From assembly GCA_914767715.1 (NCBI GenBank), contig OU612073.1, positions 20,584,001-20,648,000 of the forward strand: a DNA stretch of 64,000 nt, given 5' to 3'. This document shows positions 35,547 to 48,943 of this stretch, in pieces. Position numbers and translations under genes: made by a program. This DNA is from Membranipora membranacea (Eukaryota > Bryozoa > Gymnolaemata > Cheilostomatida > Membraniporidae). The stretch's first letter is position 1; every line of letters begins with the position of its first letter. The notes beneath the pieces are model-generated. The model was not told where the DNA came from. It made no database searches and was given only the letters and a program-made list of their open reading frames with translations.

Positions 35547-38500
35547 CTAGTTCTGACAAGACATGGCAACGTTGACATTGGACTGTATCTGCTGGGAGTT
35601 CTGGAGTTTTCTCATGATTCTCTCGTCATCAAGCACAAGGTCCTCACCTATTGGGACAGAAATAATTTTATAAATGTCTCCATAATATCATCGTTTTCAT
35701 TACCAAAGGAAATGTATGACTATGAATATAAAAAGGCAATTCCTCGCAATCAGATGGTTGTGTATTCAAGGGTCATGTGCTATGCTCAGATTTTGCAAAG
35801 ACTGAATGACTTCAGATAATAAAGGAGGCTTACCCTCAATTCTGGGAGTGATCTCAAGCTGCTGAGCCTGCTGCTGTGAGACACATCTGAACTGCTCACT
35901 GTTAGTTCTGATGGATTTTTGGTCACATCTGCTGCTGCATACTGGGAGTCTGTTGACTGAGACACAGGTCTGCATACGTCCATTCTGATCAACGGTGCTC
36001 TTTACCTACAATGAGATTAGAATTGTTTTGATTTTTCTTTCTCATAAAAATAACCTCTGTAGTGCAAAGCACCAATTGTAAACTTGTGTATGAAAACAGA
36101 TTTACAAATGATGGTGATGCATTTTGTTAAACAGGCGTTCACCTTACCTTGTGCTTGTACTGTTTGTTGCAGCTATCCTGCTTCTGCTGTCTGCTTGGCT
36201 CCTCAATGGTGCACTGACTACCCTGAATCTTGTTCTCCCTCCACAGGTTCAGGCTCATGGAGTTGCTGACAGTGGACTTGCAATATTTCTTGGATGCAAA
36301 AGAGCAGAGTCCGCACATCTCATGTGATTTGTCAGAGTTAATCTGTAATTAAAATTAAAACATGAGACAGCACTTAGTTCTTTTTGTACTATAATAATGG
36401 TGTCATACCATTTGCAAACACCCGCTTCTCACACACTTACAGCTTAAGGTTCATAGGTGAATTAATGACCATGTAACTACCAAGACTTTGATGAGGTGAT
36501 GGAGTCTTGAAAATAAGATAAAAAAGTTGATGTTCTATTTTACCTCAACATCTACTCTCTCGCTGTCAATGCTGACATACACTCCATACTTCTCACTGAG
36601 GACCTCACACTTGATGCTGTCACACTGCACAAGGGCAACCTGCTGGCTGAGCTCAACAATAACGACCTGGTTATCCTCGTTCAGTTGCTTCTCCTGGCCG
36701 TTGACCTTGACCTTCATCTGCTGGCTGGCAAAGGCAGACTTTGGTGTGAAAAGAATCTGGATCTTGTTGTTTCCAGCAACAACCTTCAGCTCCTAGGAAA
36801 AGGGGAAGGAATTGTTAATTGTGATATTTTTGGCAGTGATCTCATAGTCCTACATGAATAAAATTCAAGGCGATTTGTACAACCAAGAGGGGACTGGGGG
36901 AACATCAATAAGGAAAGCAGGACTCAAACTCACTGATCCCGCGACACCAATCGCCTGGCAGTGAATCGCAGAGGCGCTCACCAATTGCACATCTCGCCGT
37001 CAATCCATCCCAAAAGAAGCACAGTTTAATTGTTTTAGTTAGAGTCATGAATTATTCGTCTAGGTTGTTACTACATAACTGTCACTCAGATAACATTAAT
37101 CATTGACATTGACATTGAAATTTTTATTGACTGCAGTTTGGTGATTTTGCACTTACTCTCTCAGCATTCTTGCCATGATTTGAGGCAGGCTTGAGGGTCA
37201 CCATAAGCTGTTTGCTGCTTGCTCTGCAGTCTCCGGCAAGAATGACTTCACAGTCAGTCTGTGGCATAGAGACTTCTCTTCTATCGAATGTGAAGCTCTT
37301 TGGGGCCTGGATGACGCACATGTCTGAGAACAGAAGGAAATCATTAGTTCACCTTTATCAAGTTCTACAAGTCATCTTCTATGGAAGTAGGTACAGCTTT
37401 CTTGTCATTGCTCAAATTCTTACACTAAAAATCAAACAACTACTCATTCATCATATAAGATCAACCTACCACGTCTGCCGGCGAATGGGTTGTTTCTGTG
37501 GTGCACGGGAAGGTAGTCATGGATTGGCTTGATCTGACTAACTGGATACTGGTTCTGGCTCATCCACTGCCAGAATTTGACCTCCAGAGGTGAGTAGATG
37601 TTGGTGGCGTTCAACTCTATGCAGATTGGGTTTCTCGGGTTTGATGGAATTCTGATATCATACTAACAACAAAGAATAAACGTGAACAAATTATTAAATT
37701 GTTCTCTAAATAGCTAACAGACTGAGAATTTTGGTTTGATCTCTTCAATCAGTCCTATATTTTAATTACATTTTCACATACAAATAAACAACCTACCCTG
37801 TTGGATGATGATTTGATGGTCTGGCTGACATTGTAGTGTCCATGCTTGGATGACATCTTCCGCCAATGCTCAGGGGTCTGATGAAGAGTAGTGAAGACAG
37901 ACTGGGCAGAGCTGTACAGATAAGGTCTGGTAAAATTGAAGATTCTCTCAACAATATCGGTGTTGTTAAAGCTGAACTGGTGTCTGACATTGTACCGGGT
38001 TGGGTAGACAACACCAAACTCATCTCTGCATCCCTCGACAGTCTGAGAGTAGCATACTCCATCCTTGTAGTCTGGGGTTAATTGGATAGCCCACTGAAAT
38101 GATAAAATGTATTGCTATTATTACCTTTTTGACAGATAATAGGAAACATCTGAAAAAACTGTTTTGCCAGTACAAACTATTTAAAAGCTTTAGGTCATAT
38201 TTGATCGTGTTAGCCTGCATTTCACTGTGAAGTCACAGCTGATCTGTGGGGGGGGGGGGAATGGTATGAAGGTATGAATAGAACATACGGTCATGTTAGG
38301 TCTCTGGGACTGAGTTCTCTCTCCCCAGCTCATGTTGTGAGCCCAGATGAACTCGTTGTTTCCTGGGTTGACGGCTGAGGTCATCTTGTTGGTGAACTCA
38401 ACTGGCTCTCTCTCGTGAGTAGATGGAACTGGTGGTCTCTGGAATCTGATCAGAGATCTGGTGGTTGGGTAGTTGTGCTCGTAGTAGGTGGTCATGTTTC

Positions 38501-41500
38501 CGGTCATGTTGAGGACTTGGTTGTGAGACTCTGATGACAGAGTGAAGTACTTGAAGTAGTACAGGGATCCAAGGGAGTCAGACTTCAGGAACCTGCAAGA
38601 AATATAATTTGAAGGTGTTAATAGAGTTGAACGGTTAAAAGTGGTTGTATACATTGGTTGATTGTGTTTTAAAATGATGTTTGTTTGTTTAATTAATTAA
38701 TTAATTATTATCCTTCATCGAAAGCATCCTACTCTATCATCTAGTAGTGATATATTCTCATCTTAGTGCAGACTCTTTTTATCCACTTATTTTTACCGTC
38801 CATACTTTTAACAAGAGAGCACTCACATGAAGCATTTTATTTCTCTAATTGATGAGACAAATAAACACATCATCATCATCATCATTGAAAGGCTCTCAAC
38901 ATCAGGATCACAAAAAACTAACTTAACCTTCGTCGCGTCACATGACACAATGACACCATTCTGAAGATGCAATTTGTCCAGTAAGCCCATTTCTGCTTCG
39001 AGATAGCAAATTAACTTACTGCTGGGAAGAGATTGGCTGAGACTGGCCCTCTTGCTGCTGGTTATCTTTGCTGTTCAACCACATGTAGTCAAAGAAGCTT
39101 GACTTTCTGTGCTTCTTGCTCTGCCTCTGTCTCTGCTGCTGGTCCCAGTTTTTTGACTCAAGAAACTCCAGCTCAGAGGAGTTGAAGAACTGTCCTCCAA
39201 AAGTGAAGGTGAAGTTTCTCTGGGCAGATGTGTCCGGCTTGATAGAGATTTTGATGTGCTGGCTGTGGCTGGATAAGCTAGTTGGGAGCAGATGAAGTCT
39301 CTCTTTGACAAAGCTGGTAAGATGGGCCATCTCAACATCACACTCAATCTGGAGGAAATAGAAAAGATTATAATAATATAAAACCATAGACAATGACTAA
39401 TGCTGCGCATTTAGGCTAGCCAAAGATTGATATCAAACACAGCAAAGTAGGAGATTATTACAAGCAAAGTTACAACATCAAAATCACTACCAGGGACCAG
39501 TTTCAGTTACAACAGTCATTAACCAGGATCGTTCACTCATAGCATTGTGTTATGCACAATGTCATGCAGATTGTATAGAAAACATGAGCAGTTATTGAGT
39601 AGTTATTGATTAATCTTGTATAAATTACTATTACGACAGATTTTAGGGACCATTGCTAGCGACTTTTCTAATTGAAACCGGTCCCTCAGGTCAGTTTGGC
39701 TGAATTTAATTTGAAGAGGAAATTCTTAACATAAAAATATCACCATCAACATTAATATTTGTATCTCAACTTGAAGTACACCTAAATGACTTTATCTTCA
39801 CCTTTCCATCGAGCTCAACACTTTTCAAGCTCTTGATCTGATGAGTGAAGTGCTGTCTCTGGGCATTGCAAGTCTTTACATGTTTTACATACTCATATGT
39901 AGACTGAGCTATCTGTGGGAGTCTCTGGGGGAGTACATAGGACACAGTGTAGGCCTTGAGCTCTTGGGTAGCCAGATCCTGTAAATAGATAGATTCTGGT
40001 AGAGATTATATCATCTCATCTCATGTATGTATCTTCTTATCAATGAGTTTGCGTTTAATCCAGGGTTAATCAGCAGTGGACTGATATTTTCATAAATAGA
40101 TTATGATTGTGTGTGTAAAAAGAGTAACAGAATCACAGACACAATTATAGCAACAATGAAACTTTTTCTTGAGCAACACTTACATTGTTCTGACGTGGCT
40201 GAGTGTGGTTCATTACAAACTTGTTCTCCTGTGGGAAGTATGAAACAGTGAGGTTCGTAGAGGTGATAGTTCTTTTAGTTTTCATGGCTCCAGACATACC
40301 ACAAAGGGAGAATCCAGCATCGACATACTGTGAACGGACACTGGTGAATTCCTTCCTGCAATAAATGTTCATGATTACTGTGACAATCGGAACTGTGCTT
40401 TATAATTGGCCCCTTCTCAAACCAATCAGTGTTTTATTGTCAGCAATGATGTGTAACACTCTGAAACATCGTACAGCATGACTTCCCTCACCTGACTGGT
40501 TTAGTGGTCTCAAAACTGATTGATGGCATCTCTCCCTTAACCATTCTAATCTTGAGCTGACCGTCAACATCGAGTACTCCGGTGAACCATGTCTCATCAT
40601 GCTGGTAAATACCGTTGGGCTGGAGTTTCCTCAGCTGGTATGGCTTGAAGTAGATGGTCTGGAAGAACTGGATTGGGATCTGGACAAATCCGTTGTTGTT
40701 GTTGCTGGTTAGTCCTGCATAGAATTATGAAACAGTTATATAGCTGAGATATTTAGAATATATTTTGCAAGGTAGGTATTGTCAACGATTGATGTTAGCC
40801 ATATTTGTGTTCGATGCTCCAATTCTGGTGTAGGATCGAAAAAAATGTATATTGTTGTAATAAAATGGGGTGAAACAGACCCTACCTTGCATGATCATTG
40901 TGGTGATGGCAGCCTCATCGTAGTGGATGAAAGAGATCTCCTGTCCCATCATTTTAGCATAGACAGTGATGGATGGTTTGGCCTGTTCCTTGTTCTTCTG
41001 GTTCTGGAGTTTGTTAAGAGCTCTGAGGTCTGGATGAGAGTGTGATTTGGATGATGACTGCTTGGTGAACTTCTTTATGATCTGCTCAAGTCCCTCAGAC
41101 CTGTATCCAATCTATCAAAACAACGAAATGTGGCGTAACCTATCAACAGCACTGTTGTTAAGACAAACGATACATACATGTCACTGGGTCAGGCCCAGTC
41201 ATATGATCGTGTAGTATGACTTTCACAACAATGCAGATGGGGATCTCTCTCACCTCAGCAATGTGGCGTTTGACTCCATTTGTCACGGACAGCTGCTGGA
41301 AGGCACCAGCTCTTGCGAACCTGGAAGTCTGGTTGGAGAAGAAGCTAAGTCTTATGACATCACCATTCTTCTCATCACCATTCAGTCCCATTGGGATCTC
41401 AAGATCAGTAGTCTGCTCTGAGCGCTGGAAGGCCTGAACTTGTCTAAGGATAGATTTGATCTGTGAGTTCCTGCACAAATAGGAATATTCAGTCTTTACA

Positions 41501-44500
41501 GCTCTACCTATTTGAGAAAGATCCTTTGAATTTTTTATATAACACTGGCCATGCGACAAGCTTACAAAGCAGTTAGTATTGTTTGACCTTCATAAGCCTA
41601 AGCTCAATGTTGCTGCTCACCACTGTTGGTGTCCCAGGTCTTGTCTGTGTAGAGAGTTTCTCAAGTATCTGACAACAAAGGTCTTGAACTCCTTGCAATT
41701 CTCCTGGTTAAGCTGCTTCTGTACAGCAAGCAAGGATGAGCTTGGATCGCACTTCATTACCATGACAAAGGAAGCAATTCTGATCTCAGAGTCCTCCTGG
41801 TCGTTGTTCATAAGTGGCAGCAGACTCTGGACAGTCTGTAACATCAATATTACTTAGAATAATATTGTTGTTGTTATTATTATTATTTATAAGTTGTTTA
41901 ATCGGTTTTTGAAGGACCACATTCAATATTAATTTTTGGTTGATACGTCATGTACTGTATATTATAACAGTATCATAAATGTAAGTGTATGAGCAAACAT
42001 AATAGATAACATCATAAACTTGGTAAAATTTTACCACCAATAAAGTACACATACCATTTTTCCGCAAGGTTTGGATTTTAAATATCATTATACGCGATTA
42101 CCTTGAGTCGGTTCTGGTGTCCCAAATGACGGAACGCCAAAATAGCCTGAACTCTGACAGCTTGAGTCTCAGTTTTCTTGAGAAGTCTCTGTACTTGTCG
42201 AAGGGCCTCGATGTTACCCATGTTACCAACAGCCTTCAGGTGAAGGATCTTCTCCTCCTCAGTGCTTGCAGAATTGAGATTGGACTCAACAAACTACAAT
42301 TTTGTGATGAAAGATGGTAAGGATTTGTCTCAGAAAGACGTTAATTTGTCCCCGTAAGACCTAAACTTTCAGATGCACAGAAACATGATCAATTATTTTA
42401 ATGAAATATAACAACGATTTTGCTCTCATTTCTCCAAGTTTAAAACAAAAGTTCAATTGTGTACACTACCTTCTGGTACTTTCTGCAGCCATCGATGTGA
42501 GACTGGTGGAGTGTCTTCTGGGACGCCTGAATGGCCTCAGACAGTTGCCTTTGCTCCTTGTCTTGCAATCTTCTGGTCATTGCGCTGAAGCACAGCAAAG
42601 CATGTCTGTAGGTGAAGCTTCTGTCAATCTCTGGCTGCAGAGTTGGCAGGACAGTGTTCTGTAAAGAAAACATTTCAAAATGTCAACAGTGAGGTATGAA
42701 AAAATCAACTTTGTGTATTTGTTTAGAATTTGGCAACCAGATAGAAAAAATTTGACTTACCAGCATGTAGTCCAGGATGGTAGGAGTTGGAACCTTGTCA
42801 CTGGTCCAGACGACAAAAATAGAGCTGGCCTCCTTGTTCTGAATCTCGTTGTCAGAAATCTTTCTGAGAAGGACTTTGTCACATGCAGCGGTATCGGCAT
42901 AGCTCATGGCATCAATAAGAACCTTCCTATAATGTATAAAATTAAAATGCTTGCACTCATAGGACATCAATGAGTATAGACTTTTGTTATCACAGAAATT
43001 GTTTCATTCTCCTTTCTTTGCCTGTCTATCTGTTTGCCTTAATTAATATATCGAAAGAAAGTTATACCCATAAAATTTAAAATAAAAATGTCAGCAACAC
43101 ACACCATTTTCTGTTGTTGCTGGTGTTGTCGTTGCCCTTGGCCTCTGTGAAAATATTTTGCAGTTGATCCATGTTGCACAGCCTCAGGTGTGTGATGAGC
43201 TGATAGAAAACAGCAGTGTGAGCTGGGTCAGTGGAGCTGGTGACCATCTTACTCAGGGTGCCTCGGATCTAAAAGATATATATGCAGAGTGTTAAGAGTA
43301 TGTATAAGATGAGATCAGGTGCAAACTAAAAAAACTTGTCAAGCATAGCTCAGCATAGTTATGATATTGTTAATGGCCAATTCTCCATCCTGGTCAATCA
43401 AGCAAAATCAGCAACACAGTCCAGTAGATCTTAATTAGAAGGCCAGACTCTAGCAAACCCAGCATATTGAGAGAAACCAATCAAAGTAGGAGGGTGAAAT
43501 TTTGCCAGATACAAAATCTAAGGAAACAAGAAATATTTCCTACTGCCCAAGAGCTTACAACATTTATTATTACGGCAATGTCTTGGAACCTCCTCTCTAC
43601 TGAAGTGTTACTCAGCTGAGAGTCGGCAACTACTTTGAGTTTTGCAAAGCGTCGTGCACAAAGCTGATACTGGATAGCACGTTCTTTACTTCTCATTTAT
43701 GCATTGCTGCATAACTTTGTAGTCTCATATTACAGAAACATAGAAATAGTATCATGAGAGGTCAAAATCTCAAAAAACAATTATGTTTCTATCTGCTAGG
43801 AAGCACTTGTATCTGAGAAGAGAAGCACAACTAAATACTACAGTCTCCCCACTGATATTTGATGCCTCCACAACAGGTTACTCTGTAAAAAAAATACTTA
43901 CAATCTGGAGAAGCTGCTGTTCAGAAAGCATAAGATTCTCCTCATTTTGAGAGAGCACCTGCTGTTTCCATGGCTGGCTGACAGTCTTGAAATTGTATCC
44001 AGAGGTTGAGATGGACTGCTGTTCATTCTCCTCAATAAGACTCAGAGTCTGGTTGGAGTTGGTCAGAACGTACTGGTTTGAAGCATATGAAGTCTGGTGT
44101 CTGTACTGAACTGTCTGGACGGCCTTATAGATGAGGAAATTTTGACGGTTCTCTGAGACAATATCATAGAGGGTTCTGATCTCAGTCTCCTCCTTAACAA
44201 ATTGAATAAAGGTTGATAAAGATGGCGCTGAGTGTAGTTTGAATCATTATTCTCTATTCTGGAGATCTCAGAAATAGCTAAGTTAGATCAATCCAAGAAT
44301 GAGCATACTCACTCTATCACTTCTCTCATCTTGCTCTGGGTGGCAATGGCAGGTCTTCTGGTTCATGTTATCCCTACAGTGGCAGTTTCTCTGCTGCTGT
44401 GGCTGGACATCATGTCTCTGTCGGTTCAAGCTCAGGCATCTGGTCTCATCACGAGATTTGACAACTTGGAATCGGCTATTGTCATTCTGAGACTGGCTGA

Positions 44501-46210
44501 CATGGATGAAGCTGTAGCACTCACCATCAAGTCCGTTCTACAAGGTTACCAGAAAATAAGAGATCAAGTGCTGACATAAGTCTACCATGTTGACAGCCTC
44601 AATGAGAATGGACCATCTCTTACCAAAAGTTCATGTATATATGCATATTTGCAAGAAATGTTTAGCCGTTATTTCTTTTTCATCTCGAAAACAAAAACAT
44701 TATTACTTTACCTCAAGAACATCGAAGCTGGTTGAGTTCTCCTTCTCAAGGTTGTTATACTCGAGTTCCTGGGTGACAGTGAAGTCAGAAGCCTGGAGTC
44801 TAACCTGAAGCATGCTCAGGATAGATCTTTTTATGTCAACAGACCAGTTAGACTCCTCACTGCAGATCTCTATTGCCTCTATCTTTCCAGATTTGTACCT
44901 GTAATGAGAATATGAATGACTTTATCCTACTACCCATACAAGGTTTTATCGTAGAAGTACATATATCATTGCTCCCTCTTGTGTATTTATTTGAACAAAG
45001 AAAGCATATCCATACCTGAATTTGACTGGTTTCTGGAGTCTCTCAGCAACAAGTCTGGCCTGCTCTGTTGGCAGGGGAGAGAACTGATCAATGGAGATCT
45101 GCTCTTGAATGGGCAGCTGCTGAGAATTATGGATCTCTTGGTTCATAATGAACACTTGTACCTCATCCATCTATAAACAACGAATGGTTCACTCAACATT
45201 TAAATTGCACTTTTGGTAAACTTTACTCTACCATTTGAGCTGCCACCGCACTGTTTTGGAGGCTCAACAGTACTAGATAATGTGAATTAAACAAGAACTG
45301 ACCATATTGGCCATAACAGTTACTTGTAACTGCTGAAATATTTCTGAAGAAGACATTGATGATACAAATTCAAACTGACCTGAAGGGTTGCACCAGAAGA
45401 GGCAAAAGCAAATTTGACCTTTGAGACAATCTTGATTCCGCTATATTGTTTGCTGAGGGAAGGGATCCCAGTCAGTACCTGAGATTCGTATGTGTATACA
45501 TACTCATTTCCATATGTTAACTCTACAACATCAAGTAACTTATAGGAATTGTATATGTATTGCGGAGTAGCTGAAGGCTTGTCATGCGGCCACGGGTTTT
45601 GGTTTTTTGGTTTGTTTGCCAAAGTCAAAGCTCATAGTGGTGTCGATTAGAGCTAAAATAGCAGAAGACAACTACTACTACTATACCGAGAAATACGAGG
45701 GCACCAAACAAACCGAAAAAAAAACCAGAACCCGTGGCCACGTGACAGGCTAGATAAGTTGTGGTTGTTTGCACATTACACAAATACTCTAATCACCACA
45801 GAGCTTTTTCGCTAGTTTTTCTGAGGAGTATAAGCCGTAAAATCGAAAACCGCAATGCTCCTTACGGTTTACTGTTAATAATCTTTGCAATATTTGTACT
45901 TACTTTTGTTCTGAATAATTGGTGTCGGGAGCTCATCATCAGAGGACCACAAGAAACAAGCTCCTGTAAGAAAGTGTAAGAATGAATTCTATAGAATTCT
46001 AACGATATGAGTCAAGCAGCAGATTGTGCAGGATAATTTCAATTAAATAAATTTATTTAATTGAAATTATCCTGCACAATCTGCTGCTTGACTCATATCG
46101 TTCGAAAAAGAAAGGGAATTGAAACATAAAAACACAAAAGATTGATGAAAAATACGGATGAAATTGAACTTACCAGTTGCCACCAGGGCGGCTAAGAAGA
46201 GTAGCTTCAT
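35547..46210 (-). CDS. Vitellogenin-like gene C, complete, 26 exons, 1681 aa
   Basis: Same architecture as gene B. Exons: 46210-46174, 45963-45904, 45522-45380, 45170-45016, 44898-44712, 44537-44313, 44192-43902, 43268-43105, 42926-42761, 42658-42470, 42293-42102, 41835-41621, 41470-41254, 41111-40886, 40714-40492, 40355-40184, 39978-39802, 39348-39020, 38592-38289, 38093-37797, 37662-37470, 37323-37157, 36792-36544, 36342-36148, 36005-35834, 35647-35547 (TAG). Total 5046 nt, in frame, GT-AG throughout.

Differences from B: exon 20 lacks the long Gln tract; exon 8 is 4 codons shorter; exon 6 has His in its paired Cys-X-Cys motifs (NCHC and TCHCHPEQ); exon 24 begins INSDKSHEMCGLC. It is clearly closest to D. 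Introns 1, 2 and 17 carry a perfect palindrome and two MITE-like inserts. All conserved Cys of the VWD and tail are present, so it should be functional. Confidence 0.92.
36915..36995 (-). mobile_element. Old tRNA-like SINE remnant in intron 22 of gene C
   Basis: Read on the minus strand, a degenerate box A (GCAATTGGTGAGCGCCTCTG, from 36988) is followed by a box B-like GTTTGAGTCC (36929-36920). The same intron of D has a more decayed relative near 50390-50500 sharing ACACCAATCGCCTGGCAGTG. The insertion therefore predates the C/D duplication. Confidence 0.4.
39493..39686. mobile_element. MITE-like insert with terminal inverted repeats, intron 17 of gene C
   Basis: The ends are inverted copies: GGGACCAGTTTCAGTTA at the left and, reversed, GGGACCGGTTTCAATTA at the right. 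The 194-bp element has no coding capacity. The homologous intron of D runs straight from ...CACTACCA into TCAGT without it, which defines it as an insertion into C after the C/D split. Confidence 0.6.
45571..45758. mobile_element. MITE-like or foldback insert, intron 2 of gene C
   Basis: About 188 bp with long imperfect inverted arms. The left arm includes GCGGCCACGGGTTTTGG and GGTTTGTTTG; the right arm, reversed, includes GTGGCCACGGGTTCTGG and GGTTTGTTTG. Arms of about 50 nt flank an ~80-nt centre. The same intron of D reads across the site without it (GAGTAG then ATGTGGTTG). No ORF. Confidence 0.6.
46001..46102. repeat. Perfect 102-bp palindrome in intron 1 of gene C
   Basis: Two 51-nt arms meet at 46051/46052 with no spacer. 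I checked every position and found no mismatch; symmetry ends at 46000/46103. A shorter palindrome (GAATTCTATAGAATTC, 45984-45999) abuts it on the left. Gene D's intron 1 has a single diverged copy matching the right arm only, so the left arm looks like an inverted duplicate made after the C/D split. Confidence 0.95.
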
Positions 46211-46293
46211 GATTGCAGTGAGCTGCTAGTTTTCACCATTCAGCTCAGTCAACCAAGGAATGATTTCTGCTGTCAACCATCCCACTTTATATA
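46211..46293 (-). promoter_or_regulatory. TATA-box promoter and 5' UTR of gene C
   Basis: TATATAAAG at 46293-46285 on the minus strand, with the array's conserved leader between it and the ATG at 46210. Confidence 0.7.
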
Positions 46294-48943
46294 CTACCCT
46301 ATATCCTGTTAATGGCCATTATTTGACCTCTGCTGCAGCCTGGATAACATGCCATACCGCCATGGTAAAAACATCTTGCCTTATCAAGCCAACTGCATGA
46401 AAATATACATCGCGCGCGATGTTTTTTGCAATAGCTGATGTCCTTTTTGGTCCGGGAATCGGGCTATAATTTATATAATGACCTTGATATTGAAGGAACT
46501 GTTTGAGATTTGTTGCCTTGAGGTAAATAAACACAAATTGACTAAGGAGCATGATATCATTGAGGGTAATGCAGATGTAGAGCACATAACTGTGATGCAT
46601 TTACACAAATAGGAAGGCGTCGAGTTCAATTCAGTCTTATCTTGACAGATTCTAATTTGTTTATACAGATGTTCATTATGAAAGTAATAGGCCAAGTCAT
46701 GACAGGATTGAAGCTGTGTTCTTGTAAAAAGTGATCAGCCCAAGGTTTGTTACTGGACATTTCATGGCCTTTAGAGGTCAAGTATGGAGGAAATAGTTTG
46801 TGGACACAAACTAGGTGACGTACGATATACATCCATCATCCAGGTTCTATTTACGAGGTCAGGATAGAATTCTAACAGTGTCTTAAGGTTATACATTTAC
46901 CGTTTTCATTTTTGATCCTACCTGTGTTCGAACGACAGAGATGATACTTAAAATATAGACGGTCCTCAAAACAGTATAATTCGAATTTAAGTCTTACTTC
47001 CAAAACAGCTGAAGTTCTTTGGACTCCAAGCGCTTTTATGTTAGCCAGTTAAGGGAAGACACATCAGCTGCAAATTCTTTTTTTCTCGCCACAATACTTT
47101 GATTCTTCTATTTTTATAATGGAAAATCAAATAATAAATAAGGAGTGAAATACAACTGAGAGAAACAATTAATTCTCTCTTTTACTCATTGATCCCCAAT
47201 TTGTTATTGAACAACTTGGACTCATTGTGGCTCAAAGGAGTTGTCTACACTTCTCACATAAAACAGAAGGTAGAATACATGTTATCAGGTATCACAAAGG
47301 CAGACAATCTGAATAGTTATTTTCACTATTACCTTTTACACCTTTAACTGCGCATGTTGGGTGCCAGTGCCACCCATTCACTAATAAACTTCTTTTTTAT
47401 TGTCATCTTTTTATGTATGCAGTCTGTTCTAACCAACATGGACTCAGGTGAGTATGCCTTACCACTACTTGTTGATTGATGTTAATTATCCAACGTTACC
47501 TGTTACTCCTAGTCCTTGGTCTCACTACATTATTAAATGTCACCTTCATAAACTATCACTGTGACCATAGTAATTTATCATAATACTGAATAGGTAAGGT
47601 AGGCAATAATAAAAGCAGTCCTAAGACTCCTTGATAAAAGTAGATAAAAATTGAAAGGCAGTACATACGTAAATTACATGAAACTGTACAATCAATGATG
47701 CTGCTTGTCTTGACAAGCTTGTAAATACAGGCTATCTTCATACCTGCTGCAAACAGGCAGGGCAAATGAGGAGATGAGGAAGAGGGCGATCAGGTGGGAG
47801 GAATCGTGCCATGGGCTACTGGTACCTGCAAACCTGTATTTTACCAATTATAAGTATCAACCACCCTTAACCTATACTGGAGAACCGATTCTATTCATCG
47901 AACACAACTCAATCGCCAAATTAACCTAAACGAAATAAAGAGTCTGTTCCCCATTCCCCTGAAGTTTTGTGGCATTTATTCCGGCGGAATTTCTAGTAAT
48001 TTTATAATCCTATCAGTATTTGGGAAATATATGAAAACTCTTCATTGGCTCAGCATACACAGAGGAGATAAAAGTCATTGCCGTGCTTTTGGTTTATTGC
48101 TCTACTGTGAAGGTATGTAGGGTACTATCTGCAATTTTGTTTTGTGGGTCTTCGACAACGTAACAAAAATAAAGATCTTTTGGCAGTGCTCAAAACTACC
48201 GTCAACGTGTGACTGATGTACCACGAACCGACTAACGATAAATGATGAGAAACAAAACAATAATTGATATCCCAATTATTCCACGCTGATGTTTGAGGAC
48301 TCTATTTTAGAGTTGAGGAACTCATATAACTTTTGCTCAGTTGTGACTTTGTGAGGCTGCTGCTAGACATTGTCGCAATTGACCTCCAAAGGCCCCCTTT
48401 TTGTTGAAACACAATCGAAATTGTTGTGGTAAATGTTAAAGACCCTGCAGCACAACATGTATAAATGATTTGTCGTCTAGGGCAACCCCTGCTTGGGGAC
48501 ATCAAAGCCTATGACTAGCAACAAATTAGAACCTAGGTCCTAGTAAATTGATGGCAAATGGCACATGACTTTCTTATAAAGCGACTGATTTTTGTTATTG
48601 TGTACAATAATATCTGTAGGCTGTGTAATGCAGTTTATTAATTTCGAGATAATATTTTGCATGATCAGAAAACTTAAAAGGTACAACCATAGGAAAAGAA
48701 CTCGGCCTGTATCATGATTCCGTTCTATGCGTTATGACACTTTTATGAAATTTGTCAAAAGGGCCTAGAATTTACATTGTTGGGGTCTGTTTATCAAATG
48801 TTATGGAGGGTCTGTAGGGTTTACTTCTGGCAAGACAAATAGAAATATAAGAGCCCAAAAAGATTTTTCTGCATATATGCAATGTTTATAGCGATGTTAA
48901 AGATATTCATTGTTATTCAGAGGTAATCGTTGGTTGGTAGGTT
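46294..48943. other. Spacer between genes C and D
   Basis: 46294-46740 is upstream sequence of C with close counterparts upstream of D (59453-59627 and 60550-60835). 46740-47900 is AT-rich with nothing I recognise. 47900-48530 resembles the B-C spacer. The last ~70 bp are the probable 3' UTR of D. No gene is seen. Confidence 0.6.
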
